DNA of 64,000 bases from Micrasema longulum (GCA_022494885.1 JAGVSM010003611.1:1-64000), one strand, 5' to 3'; shown: positions 28,455 to 40,480, counted from the stretch's first letter. Program-made: numbers and translations. The notes: generated by a model not told the origin, from the letters alone.

Positions 28455-28625
28455 TCAAGCAAAAGAAGAATTGAAGAAATGTGGATGTTTAAACATAGGC
28501 AGAATTGTGAATGTTACACTGCGTGTAAAGTGGCCACTTAAAAAAATCAATGACGTGTCAAAATCCCTGTAAATCTTTAAGACTTCCAAATTCTGTTCTC
28601 TAAAATGTTTTCTCTCTCTTCTTCT
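28455..28625. mobile_element. Foldback MITE family F, single arm
   Basis: GAAATGTGGATGTTTAAACA, AATGTTACACTGCGTGTAAA, TGGCCACTTAAAAAAATCAA and TCAAAATCCCTGTAAATC follow family order. Diverged, ending TTTTCTCTCTCTT. Confidence 0.7.
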
Positions 28626-28975
28626 TCTTCTAGTGTCTTTCCGGGTCCCCCCGACGTTGGCGATCACTACAGCGAAAGCATATGTATCTGTCTTGCGCTA
28701 ATTTTACATTTCGCAGCCAGGACGACTGTTATTGATGTACTCGCCGTAGTGATTCCTAGGAAAATATGACCAGAGTGGTTTCCCGTTGCCTTCTATGGTG
28801 AATTTTCTTTCGGGGTTACCTTTTCTTAGCTGGTTGGTTTTGGTTTTGAGGCGCCAAAAACTCGCCTTTCACCCTCTCGTTATCTGCTGCGATCACACCG
28901 TTATGAGTGTGATCCCATTACCCGGGGATTGCGAGTGCACGCTAACGAGTTGGAATAGTCAGACGTACTAATTTA
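28626..28975. other. GC-richer unassigned block, probably an old repeat
   Basis: Contains GTGGTTTCCCGTTGCCTTCT and GTGATCCCATTACCCGGGGA. Base composition differs sharply from the flanks. The 61-codon plus-strand frame here is not convincing as a protein. Confidence 0.3.
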
Positions 28976-29349
28976 GACGTCAATAATTCCACAGGGAGTG
29001 AAATCTAGCTTCTCTTTGAAGATTCAGACATACTGAAAATATTGTTGAATATTTAGAGTCACCTCGATTGCGTTTAAAATAAAGTTTTTGTACGCCATTT
29101 TACACCCTCTAAAAAAATGGTTGTCGATCCATTTACGCAGTATGGCGGATACAAGCGCACTTCAATTATTAAAACAATTTCGTTACAGCTCGTACTTACC
29201 TAATGAATTTGCCACCTGATAGAAAGTGATCGATTCGATGACGCGTGGGACGAAGGTGGAATAAATATTGATGTCAAGAGTTATGTGTATGAATTTATTA
29301 AAATTCAAGGGTCTAAAATATCCATAGCTTATTATAATTAAAACACGCG

Positions 29350-29430
29350 GTTGAATGTGCATAGGGCACTCCTTCAGTACTCAAAGTGCAGCGTATCTCG
29401 ATCATTTAAGTTATAAATTAGATGCCTTTG
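29350..29430 (-). mobile_element. SINE S1 3' scrap
   Basis: GTGCATAGGGCACTCC and CAGCGTATCTCGATCATTTA are the S1 3' body on the minus strand, without the tRNA-like head. Confidence 0.5.
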
Positions 29431-29894
29431 TTTTATTTATTTTTTTAAGGAAAATAAATATTAGCGTTTTTATGATTTACCCAAATATTTAATTTTTTAA
29501 CTATTGGTGGTCATCTTTAAATTTGGAAAAAAACGAACAGAACTTATGTTAACACCCAAAAAATTAAGCCAAAATGTCTAACTAAATAATCAAATTTTTA
29601 AAAAAAGTGTACGTCAATAAGAACAATTCAAGAGCTAAAGAATGAGAGATAATTCGGCACATTAACGACATTGAACTTCAAATGAACGTAGTTATGCAGA
29701 AAGCAGCCAGCTATAGAAAAGTGATACTGAGATAATAGCACTTTTGTGAAAAGGGTGAATAATCGAATCTACACAACAGTTGGAATGTTTTCGACTTTTG
29801 GCAAATGATAATTAATGAATACGTTAGGTTTTTGATGTTACGAACAAGAATCTAATTAAGTATTTGACCTGTTTTTATGATTTTTAAAAAACCG

Positions 29895-30125
29895 TAACAT
29901 TATTCTAGTGATGAGGGAGTTTTCTGCAAATTGAGAAATGCCGATTTTGTGATCGCTACTATTTTCAAAAGGTGATTATAACAGTTTTTTGTAAGAACGT
30001 AATCTGGCGGTTTTTAGCAGAACATAGAATAGACCTTACTGCATCCGATAACACCAAAATCTCATTATTTCAAAATTGTGGACCGGCTGCTTTCTGCATA
30101 ACTACGTTCAATTATGCCTCGGCGT
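29895..30125 (+). repeat. Dispersed repeat Q, copy 2
   Basis: Colinear with 4420-4640 (TTTTCTGCAAATTGAGAAAT, AGCAGAACATAGAATAGA, GCATAACTACGTTCAATTA). Confidence 0.6.
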
Positions 30126-30648
30126 CATTGAACATATGGATCATCGGATGGAGGTATGCCACCGAAGCCGTGGCGAGCATTTGACCGATATTTTGTTTCA
30201 CACATAATTGTCATAGATCTTTTTATCATAATAAAAAAAAATAGGATAATTTTCTGAAAACTTTTTGTTTTATTTACAATAATTAACATCGTGCATTATG
30301 ATTGGACTACTTTTATTATTGTACACATATACAAAATGGAACATAGGTTTATTTTGTTTCTATTTCTTTTAAAAAAAAAGTATTAAAAAAAAAGAATAAA
30401 ACTTAACAAAACCAAATAAAATAGTTTAAAATATTTTTTAGCAAGCAGAAAAATAGAGAAAAAAAAACAAAAGAACAAACATGTACTTGAATATATTGGA
30501 AACTTTAGAAAACAATGTAAAAGTAGTGGGTGCTCATAAATGCAACCAAAACAAGAGAAAAATAAATAAAAAATAATAAACAATAAAAAATTATTATGAA
30601 AATAAAACTTTGTTATCAGTGTTACACAATTTTATTCTTTTACAAGAA

Positions 30649-30691
30649 CACAACTATAGTTTCGGGAGAGCACTCCTCCCATCGACGGGTG
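30649..30691 (-). ncRNA. Hammerhead-like motif, family P3 (left arm)
   Basis: Mirror image of 30724-30767 with the same bases: stem I CAC/GUG, core CCGUCGA, stem II GGGAG/CUCCC, GAAA, CUAUAG, UU. Confidence 0.55.
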
Positions 30692-30723
30692 ATATAAAAC
30701 TTAAAAAAAAAAAAAGTTTTATA

Positions 30724-30767
30724 TCACCCGTCGATGGGAGGAGTGCTCTCCCGAAACTATAGTTGTG
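30724..30767 (+). ncRNA. Hammerhead-like motif, family P3 (right arm)
   Basis: Stem I CAC (30725-30727) with GUG (30765-30767); core strand CCGUCGA (30728-30734), differing from CUGANGA at U4 (C) and A6 (U); extra U (30735); stem II GGGAG/CUCCC around GAGUGCU; GAAA (30753-30756); palindromic stem III CUAUAG (30757-30762); UU at the cleavage site. The core changes are shared by all three P3 copies in this window. Confidence 0.55.
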
Positions 30768-30916
30768 TTCTTGTAAAAGAATAAAATTGTGTAACACTGA
30801 TAACAAAGTTTTATTTTCATAATAATTTATAATGAAGTGTTACGAAGTGAATGCCGATTCAATTAAAAAAAAAAAACAATAAAAAAAATCATAATACAAT
30901 TCTTTTACTTAAGGCT

Positions 30917-31182
30917 CATATTGATGGTCCCTATTAACAATGTCGGTTCTGCAAAATGACTACTTTTGAGTGAAGCAGTTCAAAGTTAGTTTTACCAACA
31001 CTGTTGCATGGACAAAGTTATTACTACCGAGAATATTAGCCTAGAAACTGACTTAATAACATGATTTTCAATCAAATAAATTATAGTATACCATGAACTT
31101 TTTATTGTGATTTTATTTATATGAATAAGTGAAAATTGGTAAAAATTTATATCCGACATTGTTAATAGGAACCATCGATATG
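30917..31182. mobile_element. MITE M2 (266 bases)
   Basis: The left end has CATATTGATGGTCCCTATTA, continuing ACAATGTCGG; the right end read inward has CATATCGATGGTTCCTATTA, continuing ACAATGTCGG. No coding capacity; the interior is AT-rich. Confidence 0.7.
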
Positions 31183-31489
31183 ATTATGAAGGAATTTTAC
31201 ATAATTCTTAATATACGTATTAACAAATAAATAATATTTTACTTTTAATAAACTAGAGCGTAAGGAATCCACTCCGTGACGTAACAGTGTCCAAGACACC
31301 AATATATTCTGCAGTAGGTATGTATATAACGATTCCATAATAACGTCACGTACTAATGAACCTAATCATACTTAGACACAGTGGACGAAATAATATAACA
31401 GGTAAATCATAATAATAATAGGACGAATTTGGTTCGTTTACTTAATGTAGCAGGTATCAAGGACGACCACGAGTATTTTTCACTCAACA

Positions 31490-31860
31490 ACAACCAACCA
31501 TCACGCCGTTTTCACGTAAGGGTCGGCAGAGAAGATAGAACGCCACATCACAGCGCGCCGATTATTCCGGCTTTTGACATGTCCACCTTTAAGTATTTGT
31601 TGGATTTGGTCATGCCATGTCTTTCTTGGTTTTCCTCTATTTCTGCATCCATCAACATTCGCATTGTAAATATTCTTAGCCGCTTTTCCGCTGTCCGTTT
31701 GCTCTACATGTCCAAACCAGCGCAGATCTCCGTTCTAGATTTTGTCGATAGTGCTTATCTCAGCCTTGCATAATGTACGGATCTCTTGTGCATCTATCGT
31801 AAATAGTTTTACCACACATTCGACTGAGAGATCGCATTTCGACAGCATTCAGCATTTTTT
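31490..31860 (-). mobile_element. RTE-like LINE fragment, second copy
   Basis: Colinear on the minus strand with 3283-3800 (GRPRKTWHDQI region, WFGHVE region, EMRSL region), but with a roughly 50-base gap at about 31552 and frame breaks. Confidence 0.75.
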
Positions 31861-31929
31861 ACTCAATGACGTGACGTATAATTAACCTTTAATGCGCCAA
31901 CGGTAAAAGTGGTCGCTTTAAATTTCACC

Positions 31930-32270
31930 TACAATAGGGAAATATCACATACTATGAATACCGATAAAACAAAGAAAGGGACGTAGAAAATTAATTGTAC
32001 TTCCAAAATCAATATGGAAATGGTAGAGAAATATTTTTATATTTAACTTTTAAAAATCAAGTAAAAAAAAAATGACAATATATAATTGTGACGTCGTCAA
32101 AGATTCGTGACGATGTTCTATAAAAAATTAAATGGTTACAAACAAAGTTCAAAATTAACATAAATCGTAACGTATTAGGGGCGTGGTCAATGCAATGAAC
32201 ATTTTCGCGAGAGTTAAAAATTTTAAAAAAAAATCTACTAATAAGTAAACAAAAGTTAAACAAAAAAAAT
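31930..32270 (+). repeat. Dispersed repeat R, copy 2
   Basis: AATATCACATACTATGAATA, AATCAATATGGAAATGGTAG, AGATTCGTGACGATGTTCTA, CGTATTAGGGGCGTGGTCAA and CTACTAATAAGTAA in the same order as the other copies. Confidence 0.6.
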
Positions 32271-32884
32271 CTATATCTTTAACTAGCGTTGGGTCGCGGG
32301 CCCTGTGGGTCGCGGGCCTGAGCAAGGCAAAAGTAAAAAGTAAGGGATATGTTCACTTCGTCCACTTCGCGTTACCCAAATCAGAATGAATATTACCAAT
32401 GATTGAATTGTTAATTCTACACGGATAGTGAGGAAAATATCTAAGGTATACATTGATTGAATTTTCTGAATCCCACGAGAAATAAATGATGCAACTTACG
32501 TAAAAACACACGAAGTGGGAAGACATTTAACTAACCCTCGCTCTATTAGCCGAGCGATGTCTTCCGACACATTAAATCTTAGTTTTAATTATTGCAACTT
32601 CCACTTATGTGCTAAATTTTAAGAAATAAATTCTACTTTATGTCCTGTCCCTTATTAATCATGTTTTCATATCTGTACTTTAGATAACTATCCATTCATA
32701 TGCTAACACCTTAGATAAAGGGGAAAAAAAACCCCCTGCTCTAAGTTTCACTGATTAATTTGTTTGTATTTTTTGTTTCGATTCTATGACATTGTGAACA
32801 ATATTCTGCGTTTACTATATTTGGCTGATTTATATAGCGCCATTTTTGTAAAAAATCACCTAATTATATAAAATCACTATGTTA
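32271..32884. other. Gene-free stretch
   Basis: Contains a short direct repeat of GGGTCGCGGGCC (32291-32318) and an MITE M1 scrap at about 32825-32870. Nothing else was recognised. Confidence 0.4.
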
Positions 32885-33025
32885 GTTTTATATCACCCGT
32901 CGATGGGAGGAGTGTTCTCCCGAAACTATAGTTGTGTTCTTGTAAATTAATAAATTGTGTAACACTAATAACAAAGTTTTATTTTCATAATAATTTATAA
33001 TGAAGTGTTACGAAGTGAATGCCGA
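32885..33025 (+). mobile_element. Penelope-like family P3 terminus with hammerhead motif
   Basis: Hammerhead-like motif at 32894-32936: CAC, CCGUCGA, extra U, GGGAG/CUCCC around GAGUGUU, GAAA, CUAUAG, UU, GUG. It is followed by the P3 3' sequence (TTGTGTAACACTAATAACAA, TAATGAAGTGTTACGAAGTG). It differs from the palindrome copies at a few bases only. Confidence 0.65.
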
Positions 33026-35725
33026 TTCAATTAAAAATAATTTGAAAAATCACAAAAAAAAAATGATTCGCTAAGATGTAAATCACATCTTTATTATTTA
33101 TTGGTTTAACTTATTACGTATTGTAAAGTTCAAGTGAACATTGTTCGTTTAAATTGACGCAAGGAATTCGAATTAAATTAAATAACATCTACTTTAAATA
33201 ATTCGTTGAGAAATGATTACACATATTATTACAAAGTGCTTTTATGATTAAACACGAGAGAGCTTAAAGCTCTGAGTAAGATCTGAATTTAAATGAGAAC
33301 TCATTACACTAATTTTATTTGCATTGCAAATTGTGTATTAGAGAAACGCGCAAAGTAACGACTGAGAAAACAACGTTGATTATATAAGTTAAAATAATCG
33401 CCATTTCGTGGGAATGATCTTAGTAAAAATGTGAAATAAAATAAAAGGACAACACCAGGATGAAAAAAATATTTAAAATATATTAATTTACAAAAGTTCA
33501 AGAGTTCACAAAAAATGAGATTTTTCTCAAGCCTGGGTATTCTTTGCCGTAATGGAGAAATATCACATTTTTTAAACATTTTTAAAGTAATAAAGTCTAT
33601 GAAATACTGTCCAGTTAAAAAAAAAAACATTTTTCTTACTTATTAGTAGAATAATTTATTTAAAAAAAAAAAAACTAATTCATTTTAAAACTAATTAAAA
33701 AAAAAACGGTCATTCCATTGATTTTTATTTTTGAAATAATTTTTTATTTAGTTTTAGACTAAGAAATTGCTAGTGGATATAAGTTCGCCATTTAACTGTA
33801 TATACCTTAATTAATTTTTTTTTGCATGTATGACATTGTATATTATGGTTAATAAAGATTTATTATTATTATTAATTCAAAGTTTGTGCGATTTAAATGT
33901 TCACCAGCCAATTAAAGGACATCATATATCTTTCTGACAAACTACTCCGTAACCATAAAAATGTCTAATATACAAACGATTCATAAACCTTTAATTGTTT
34001 TGCCCGCGTTTGTTATAATAATAATTATTAAATGGACACATAATGCATAAAATATTTACGTCTATATGTATAAATGTACATGAACAAGCATGAAAAATAA
34101 ATAGAAACGTGAAGAGAATATTTCACTCGAAGGAGTCATAATATGTGTTTATGGACTTTTAGTATTGAATTAGATCTAATTTATTTAAGTTTTGTATACA
34201 TTCACTGCTCTAGTTTTTTTATGAAGGCCATAGGTTGAATTTAATGATTGGCACCTTAAGTGATTGAGTGGTGATTAGACCATAAAAAATATTTTTTATA
34301 AGAATTGCAAATTTCCATCAAAACAAATATGAGTTTGTACGATCACTGTAAAACGTCGTTTACGCCGAATTGAAGTAAGAAAAAAAGCAGTTCGGGCAAG
34401 CGAATCTTCAAATCAGCTTAAAAGACGCCTTTTTCGCATTAAGTGCAAGTATTTTATGGAAAAAACTTTACATAAATATAAATGGAGATGGCGAAACGTC
34501 ATTTTCTAATCCAATAGTTTTATAAAGATTCCCTCGTTATAAATTAAATACGCATACTTGTTTATACAACAAATAATAAAATGAAATAAAAGAAATATAT
34601 ACCACTGAGTGCGTTAAGGAAACCCCGTGGTAACATCAACGCATTTTTTTCGCAAACTGCGCCCGAAAATATAGTGAATTTGAAATTTATTTTATAAGTA
34701 TTCAGAATTGATTAAAACAAAGAACCATTTAATTGGGATAAATTGTAAATATAAAGGGATAGCCTAGGAAAATTAAATTGCGCAAAAGTATTTTTTATCA
34801 ATTATTAAGTGGAGACATTTTGAATTGGCGTTTTCATGTAAGGAACTACTATAATTTTTTTTATTTTCTTATAGATTGGAGATGCATTATTATAGATAAA
34901 ACGGTTACGCCTTTTGTCTAAAATTGGTAGTGAGTGATCATTGTTGCGATTTTCAAATGTAATTAAGGTACAACAAATATTAAACTTTTTTTTTTAATCC
35001 CTAAAAGTTTTTATACAATGAAACCTATCTACCGTTGTTCTTTTTTAGTATGCTATTTTTAACTGATTTATTAACTGCGTGTTAAAATTACTAAGTCACC
35101 GTAAGTTTAAATTTCTCTAAAACAATCAAATCCAACAATCGGGTCTAAAAGTGCCAATGTCGAATTTCATTTTTTCTTACCAACATTGAGTTGATGTCGA
35201 TTAAAAAATACACAAAAAAATCTACGCACATACATATATGAAGATTGGAGGGAAGAAGCGTCAGTTGATTTATAAATTTGAGTTAAATATGCTAATTTTT
35301 AAGTTTTAACTATTATCTCATCCAAAAATACTTAATAAACATTATCAGTCATCGACAAAGTGGTCAACAAATTTTGGATCAGGCGAAAGAAATATGATAA
35401 GTTAATAAGAAAAGTGAAATAAAGAAAAAAAGATAAATATAATACATATTATTGCCTAAGCATGTTTCTTTCATCCAGTCATCATATGAACAAGTTTTTT
35501 TATTGAAAATAGTTTCGAACACCTCAAACAGTTTATCTTTACGTCACAAAATCGCTGTAAAACAACTCTGCCGTAATGTTGTGATTTATGCCATTGGCCC
35601 TTTTAGACCCAAGCCAAAGATTTTACCTATACATTTTTTTAATAAGGTAAATAATAACTATTTATGTTTGTAAAAAAACCATTGCGCTACAAAATATATT
35701 GCTGAGAATTTCATTTACCTTTTTG
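33026..35725. other. Long gene-free AT-rich region
   Basis: No coding exon, tRNA-like fold or terminal-repeat element was supported. A LINE-like 3' end may lie at about 33780-33880 (ATAAGTTCGCC then AATAAAGATTTATTATTATT). Confidence 0.4.
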
Positions 35726-36275
35726 ATCACGGTCTTTCGCTTCGCTCTTCTCAGGAAAAAACACTTTTCATTCCTGGACATAGCATATTATTTTTGCAGC
35801 TATTCCTTTTCCGTTTAAGGTGCTAGACTTAGGAATGAGCTATCCCTTCTTATAAAAAATACACTTTCTCTAGTCACATTCAAGAAACTCCTAAAACATT
35901 ACTATATATCCTCAGAATCCTGAATCCTGTATTTTAGTGTTTTTTCAAAGTATATGTTCTTATCTCTTTTCTTTTCTTTCCTTGGTTCCTTTTTCTCTCT
36001 CTTTTCATACTTATCATCTGATTCCACATTTCTCATAATTGAATACGTACAGCTTACTTTATTAAAAGTAAATGTGTGCAAGCCTTATCTTCCAATTAAA
36101 AACGGCAATTATTTTTTAATTAATTAGGTTTTTTGAAAATATATTTTCTTTTTTTCTTACAAACGTTTGACCAGTCTATTTTTCGGTTGGCCGGAAGATA
36201 TTGCTTTTAGCATCAAGTCCGCCAAAGTACTCATTCTTTGTACTTGAAGTTTTAAAAATAAATCAAATAAAAATA
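35726..36275 (+). mobile_element. LINE 3' fragment
   Basis: Translation near 35820-35930 gives ARLRNELS-like then LLIKNTLSLVTFKKLLKHYY, the ARLWNxLP...FKxxLKxxL tail of LINE polymerases. The 3' UTR carries GGCCGGAAGATATTGCTTTT and an AAATAAATCAAATAAAAAT tail. Confidence 0.6.
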
Positions 36276-36469
36276 AAAACAAACTGATAAGAACATGTTA
36301 CGAAGCAAAGTCACACTAGCGACGCCTGTGCGAATGTTGTCAAAGCTATTAAGCTTATCCTTTGCTGCGTCTGGTAACCGAGAAATCAACTACAAGTAAC
36401 TGATATTAGTTAATAATCTTCAAATATTTATAATGAACTATACAAAAATATTTCATAAGGATTTTAGTA

Positions 36470-36600
36470 CTAAAATCAAACACTAATTTGAGTCTACGAA
36501 TACCGTTATTTTCAATTAAAAAAAAAAACAAAAACGTAAATCGGACAGCTATTCCGCCTGGTTAGGGCATTTTCAAACGAAAGTTTTTTTCGAACGAAAC
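36470..36600 (-). mobile_element. Penelope-like family P2 terminus with decayed hammerhead
   Basis: On the minus strand UUCGU, UUGAAAA, extra U, GCC/GGC stem II, GGAA (for GAAA), UAGCUG (for a palindromic CAGCUG) and UC at about 36581-36540, then the P2 tail (GTAGACTCAAATTAGTGTTT). Confidence 0.5.
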
Positions 36601-37619
36601 ATTTTTTTGGACGCACAGAGGTAAACCAGTCGGATCAAACTTTTACTTAAACTTATAAGTAGAATAAAAAAATACAATGCATTCCGTGTAATTAATAAAC
36701 TCTACACGTTTAGCAAAATACTAGTACTTAACATACTTTTTTTTTATTTACAATAAATACTCACAGGACCCTTTTTTTATAATCATGTCATAACATTTTA
36801 TTAATAAAATCCGTGCTGAATCGGAATATACAAATACGTTTAAAAGTAAAATAATTAAACATAGTTATGCAGAAAGTCCACAGGTTTGGAAAAATAATAT
36901 GATGGCGATATTCAACCGAAGATATGCATACTGCAGAAAATAGTCAGCCCTAGTAAAACTCTGATGTATATTGTGCCATTTTGTATTGATTATATTATTT
37001 TATATTATTGTCCTTAATTGTAAAAAATTGCTTACTTAATTTCTTAAAACTTCAAAAATAATTTACTTATGTATTAAAGGAATTTTTGCGATTTTTCAAA
37101 ATCTGGCTGACAACACAACCTAAAATATGCATTTTGCAGAAGAAAAAAAGAAAGAAGGACATTTTCAGGAGTAGTGTACAAGTGTGGGTTTTGTCTGAGG
37201 GAAGAGACCATTGCAGGAGACTGCTGCGAGACATTGAATAGATTTATATATGGTACTATTAAGCGTGTTGTCCAGATGTTTGTTGAAATTTATGTTTATG
37301 TAATATTTTTTATTTGTCGTATTCTTGAATGATATGCACGCATTCATTTTCTATTTTTTTGAATCCCAACTCAGCACAGGGCTCTTGGATTCATAGAGTT
37401 AGGGATACGTTTTTTTTTGTTTTTGTAATATGTGTCTTCTTATGAATAAATAAAAATAAAAAAATACACAAAAAAACAATCCATCTGGTGTAATTTTATC
37501 GTGCTGCGTGGATTTTTACGATAGTGTGAAATGGGTCATTCTGCCTGAAATGTCGGAAATGCAAACAATGCGAGGCACAGTAACACTGAAATAAACTATT
37601 TATATCTAAATCTATAAAA
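36601..37619. other. Gene-free stretch with a probable LINE 3' end
   Basis: CCCAACTCAGCACAGGGCTC then GAATAAATAAAAATAAAAAA at 37365-37465 looks like a LINE 3' end. The rest has no recognisable content. Confidence 0.35.
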
Positions 37620-38030
37620 AACTAATCGTCATCGCTCTAATTTTCTTGCTTCCTCTTTCACAGTAGTAGCCGCTCGATTGTGGAATAATCTACCCACTAA
37701 TCTTAGAGACGCCCCCTTCTTTATTGACATTCAAGTCAAGATTGAAATGTCACTATCTAAATATTTAAATTGTTCCTTTATCCTTCTTCTTTCCTTCCCA
37801 TCCCCTCTCCTCTCTTCATAGTACAGTGTTAATTTTTAAAAATATATTTTTATTCTGTTAACTTTGTTTTTAATTTTCGAATAAAATTGTAAGATCCAAT
37901 ATGTCCATGTATTTATAATTTTCTAAAACTGAACGGTTTGGGTAGGTAGGAAGAAACTGCCTTAAGGCAATATGCCCGCCCTTATATATACATATATTGT
38001 TTATGTATATAAAGTGTCAAATAAATAAAT
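37620..38030 (+). mobile_element. LINE 3' fragment
   Basis: Translation reads SSFTVVAARLWNNLPTNLRD followed by APFFIDIQVKIEMSLSKYL, a typical polymerase tail. The 3' UTR carries TTAAGGCAATATGCCCGCCC and an AAATAAATAAATAAAT tail. Confidence 0.75.
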
Positions 38031-38109
38031 AAATACAAAAAAATAACAATTTTAGCAGCCATTTTTAATGTCTTGGGTTCTATTTTCTATACTTTCAATT
38101 ATACACGGC

Positions 38110-39180
38110 AAATTTGTTAAAACGTTAAAAGTTTCGCTCAACAAAGTTCGGCAGAAGGTCTCAGAAAAGTGTTGGCCATTCCGAATTTAATAAACTGCCC
38201 GATGAGCTAAAACACAAAAAGTCGAATAGAAAATCCAGAAGTGTCGCAATTCAAAAATATTACTTAAATTTTTTTGATAGTGATAGTTTAGTTATTAATG
38301 TAATTTATGTAGATGGTGTAAAGTACTGTCTTTTATGTTTCTTATATAATTTGTACATCGCCCTGATTTCTAAATGTGAAGAAGAACTCACTGAGGCTCT
38401 GACATCCATGGAGAATGTATTGAATAACAAATATAATATGAAAATAAACAGGAACAAAAACAAAGTGATGACTGTGGCCCGTAATGAGCAACGAATGAAT
38501 ATAGTAATGTCAGTAGCAACTCTGAAAAAAGCGAAAAAATTTGTGTACCTTGGAAGCAGGACCTGGGATGGGAGAACAAAAAGAGATACACCAAGCAAGG
38601 CTTGCGTTTAACAAAAAATCAAAGATTTTTTAGTGAAATAATATCAATCTAAAACTCCGCAAGCAACTTGCCGAGACATATGAAAGGAGCATATTGATGT
38701 AAGGTTGTGAGACATGGTGCCTAAACGAAAGAAATAAAAAAAAGACTAGAGACTTTCGAGATGTGGTGCTACAGAAAAATATGAGGAATTTTCTGGAGAG
38801 ACCACATCACTAATGACGAGGTTTTCAACAGAATCGAAGAAGGTAGGCACCTAATCAAAACCATCTCAGGCGAACCCGATGGATCGGCCACATTCTGCGC
38901 CATGAGGGTCTTCTGCACGACATCATATCTGGCTGGAATGGCTGAGGGGACAAATTATAGAGGGAGCCCCCGACGGGAATATTTGGAGCAAGTGTGCGAA
39001 GATTTAAACTGCGCCTCATATGTCGAGCTGAAGAGGGCTGCAGAGAATAGAGACCAATGGAGGACGAGATGACTTTGCTGCAAACCAATCCCCAGGATTG
39101 AGACTGCGAAGAAGAATAATGTTGTATTACTATTTCGGATGTATTAACTATGTACGATATTATGTATTGTCACTAAAATG
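38110..39180 (+). mobile_element. LINE 3' fragment, family L-38, split by another LINE
   Basis: The left part (38110-38348) and right part (39118-39180) together are colinear with the minus-strand copy 23458-23765. The join is near CTTATATAAT / ATAATGTTGTATTACTATTT. The right part starts TATTTCGGATGTATTAAC and runs into the tail. Confidence 0.7.
38349..39117 (+). mobile_element. RTE-like LINE fragment nested in L-38
   Basis: Translation gives CEEELTEALTSMENVLNNKY, MKINRNKNKVMTV, KKFVYLGSR, then with frame changes CETWCL, RWIGHILRHEG and LQTNPQD-like text, i.e. the second half of an endonuclease-reverse transcriptase. ATAAT is found on both sides and could be the target-site duplication. Confidence 0.7.
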
Positions 39181-39822
39181 TGTTTTTTTATGTACGGTCC
39201 CAACTGCGTTTTTTTAATAACTCCTAGGAGTATAATATGTACTGTTTATATTATTTGTTTTATTATTAATAATTTAAAAAATGTTTAAAGTCTTAGTAAA
39301 TTATAGGTAGTAAATATACATAAAGCTATGTAAGTACCTATATTGTATGAAATGCCTGACATATTAAGTGTTAACGTAAGTTGTGATTTTTTATTCTAAA
39401 TTTAAAAATGAGCAGTAAAAGTAAAGAAAATGGTAAAGGTTATTCGTCATTCGAAGAAAAAATTTCTACTCTACTAGATATTGCGTGTGCTTTTACGTTT
39501 CATGTATTATTTTATTTAATTACAAGCCTTCGAAATGAAACGTCAAGTAAACGAAAGTGAGCATTTTCGACATCTCCTTCTGTGCGTGTTCAATCGAGGG
39601 AATATAGCCGCCAAAGCTGCTCGCAATATTTGCGCAGTGTACGGTGAAGATGTTTTGAAATATTGACTAATTTGTTGTAAAAATAATAAAATAGAATACA
39701 TTTTTGACGATATGGTAAATTTTATATTTGAAGCACTAATTTGAAGAGACTTTATTTATTAGTTTCATACGAAGCGCAATATTGATATAATAAAAAAGGG
39801 TAGAATTTATTAGTGAAGTATA
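39181..39822. other. Gene-free stretch
   Basis: AT-rich, no supported feature. Confidence 0.4.
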
Positions 39823-39915
39823 CCTTGATAAAAAAGCTTGTATAGCTTTGAAACCAGTAGGAAGAATTTTTTTTTTAAATAAGTGGTAAAGAACAAAGTT
39901 GTTTTATTTATTTTA
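39823..39915 (+). mobile_element. Penelope-like P1 terminus, decayed hammerhead
   Basis: UUGAUAA, extra A, AAAGC...GCUUU stem II, GAAA, CCAGUAGG, then the P1 end AGTGGTAAAGAACAAAGTTG and TTTTATTTATTTTATTACA. Two core bases are changed. Confidence 0.5.
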
Positions 39916-40249
39916 TTACATTATTGACTAATTTGCTGTAATTTTTTTTTTGTAGTCTTCTTGTTCTATTCATTTGGAAAAAAAAAACGGACGTAACTTA
40001 AGTTAACACCCAATACATAAACCTATGTATATTGTATGAAATGCCAGCAATATAATATATATGTAAAATACAGCGATAAGCATGATGTAACTGAGTTGAT
40101 ATATAAATGATTCGCTTAGACAGTCTGTCCTACATTTCACGTCGAATTGTAACAAGGGCCTAAGGGTTTTCCGATATAAAAATCTAAAGACCATTTTACC
40201 TACCTAATCAGAGAGATGTAATTTCAAATTGAAATGTTGCGGTGCAAAT

Positions 40250-40480
40250 CGCGAATATGGCTATTTTTTATTGTCTGACGTACGCCTCGTAGTAAAGTGT
40301 TTTTTTTTTAGATGAAAGGGTGCTCGCTAAGGTTTGCTTTCGACCTAATAAAGCTCAGTCGAAATCAAGGAAGTGTTATCACTTAAGTTTTCGAAAGGCA
40401 CTGCAGATTGAACAAACGCCTTGGTAGAATGATCCTTTCTGAAACTTCAAGATAGAGAGTTCTGCAGTGCAGATGAGGAA
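40250..40480 (+). repeat. Dispersed repeat Y, copy 1
   Basis: GGGTGCTCGCTAAGG, AATAAAGCTCAGTCGAAATC and TGCAGTGCAGATGAGGAAAC are matched, in order, at 62385-62520. Confidence 0.5.

Larger units (their letters stand above)
30588..30826. mobile_element. Near-perfect palindrome of Penelope-like family P3, two hammerhead motifs
   Basis: Two arms of about 113 bases mirror each other around an A-rich centre at about 30702-30713, essentially without mismatches from TTATTATGAAAATAAAACTT to the centre. Each arm contains a hammerhead-like motif (30649-30691 minus; 30724-30767 plus) and a P3 end (CTGATAACAAAGTTTTATTT). A single-orientation copy is at 32885-33025 and a bare terminus at 47395. The lack of mismatches points to a recent origin. 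Confidence 0.75.

Noticed and set aside
38305..38598. Minus-strand frame of 97 codons
   Set aside because: Antisense of the nested RTE-like LINE, whose plus-strand text carries recognisable polymerase motifs.
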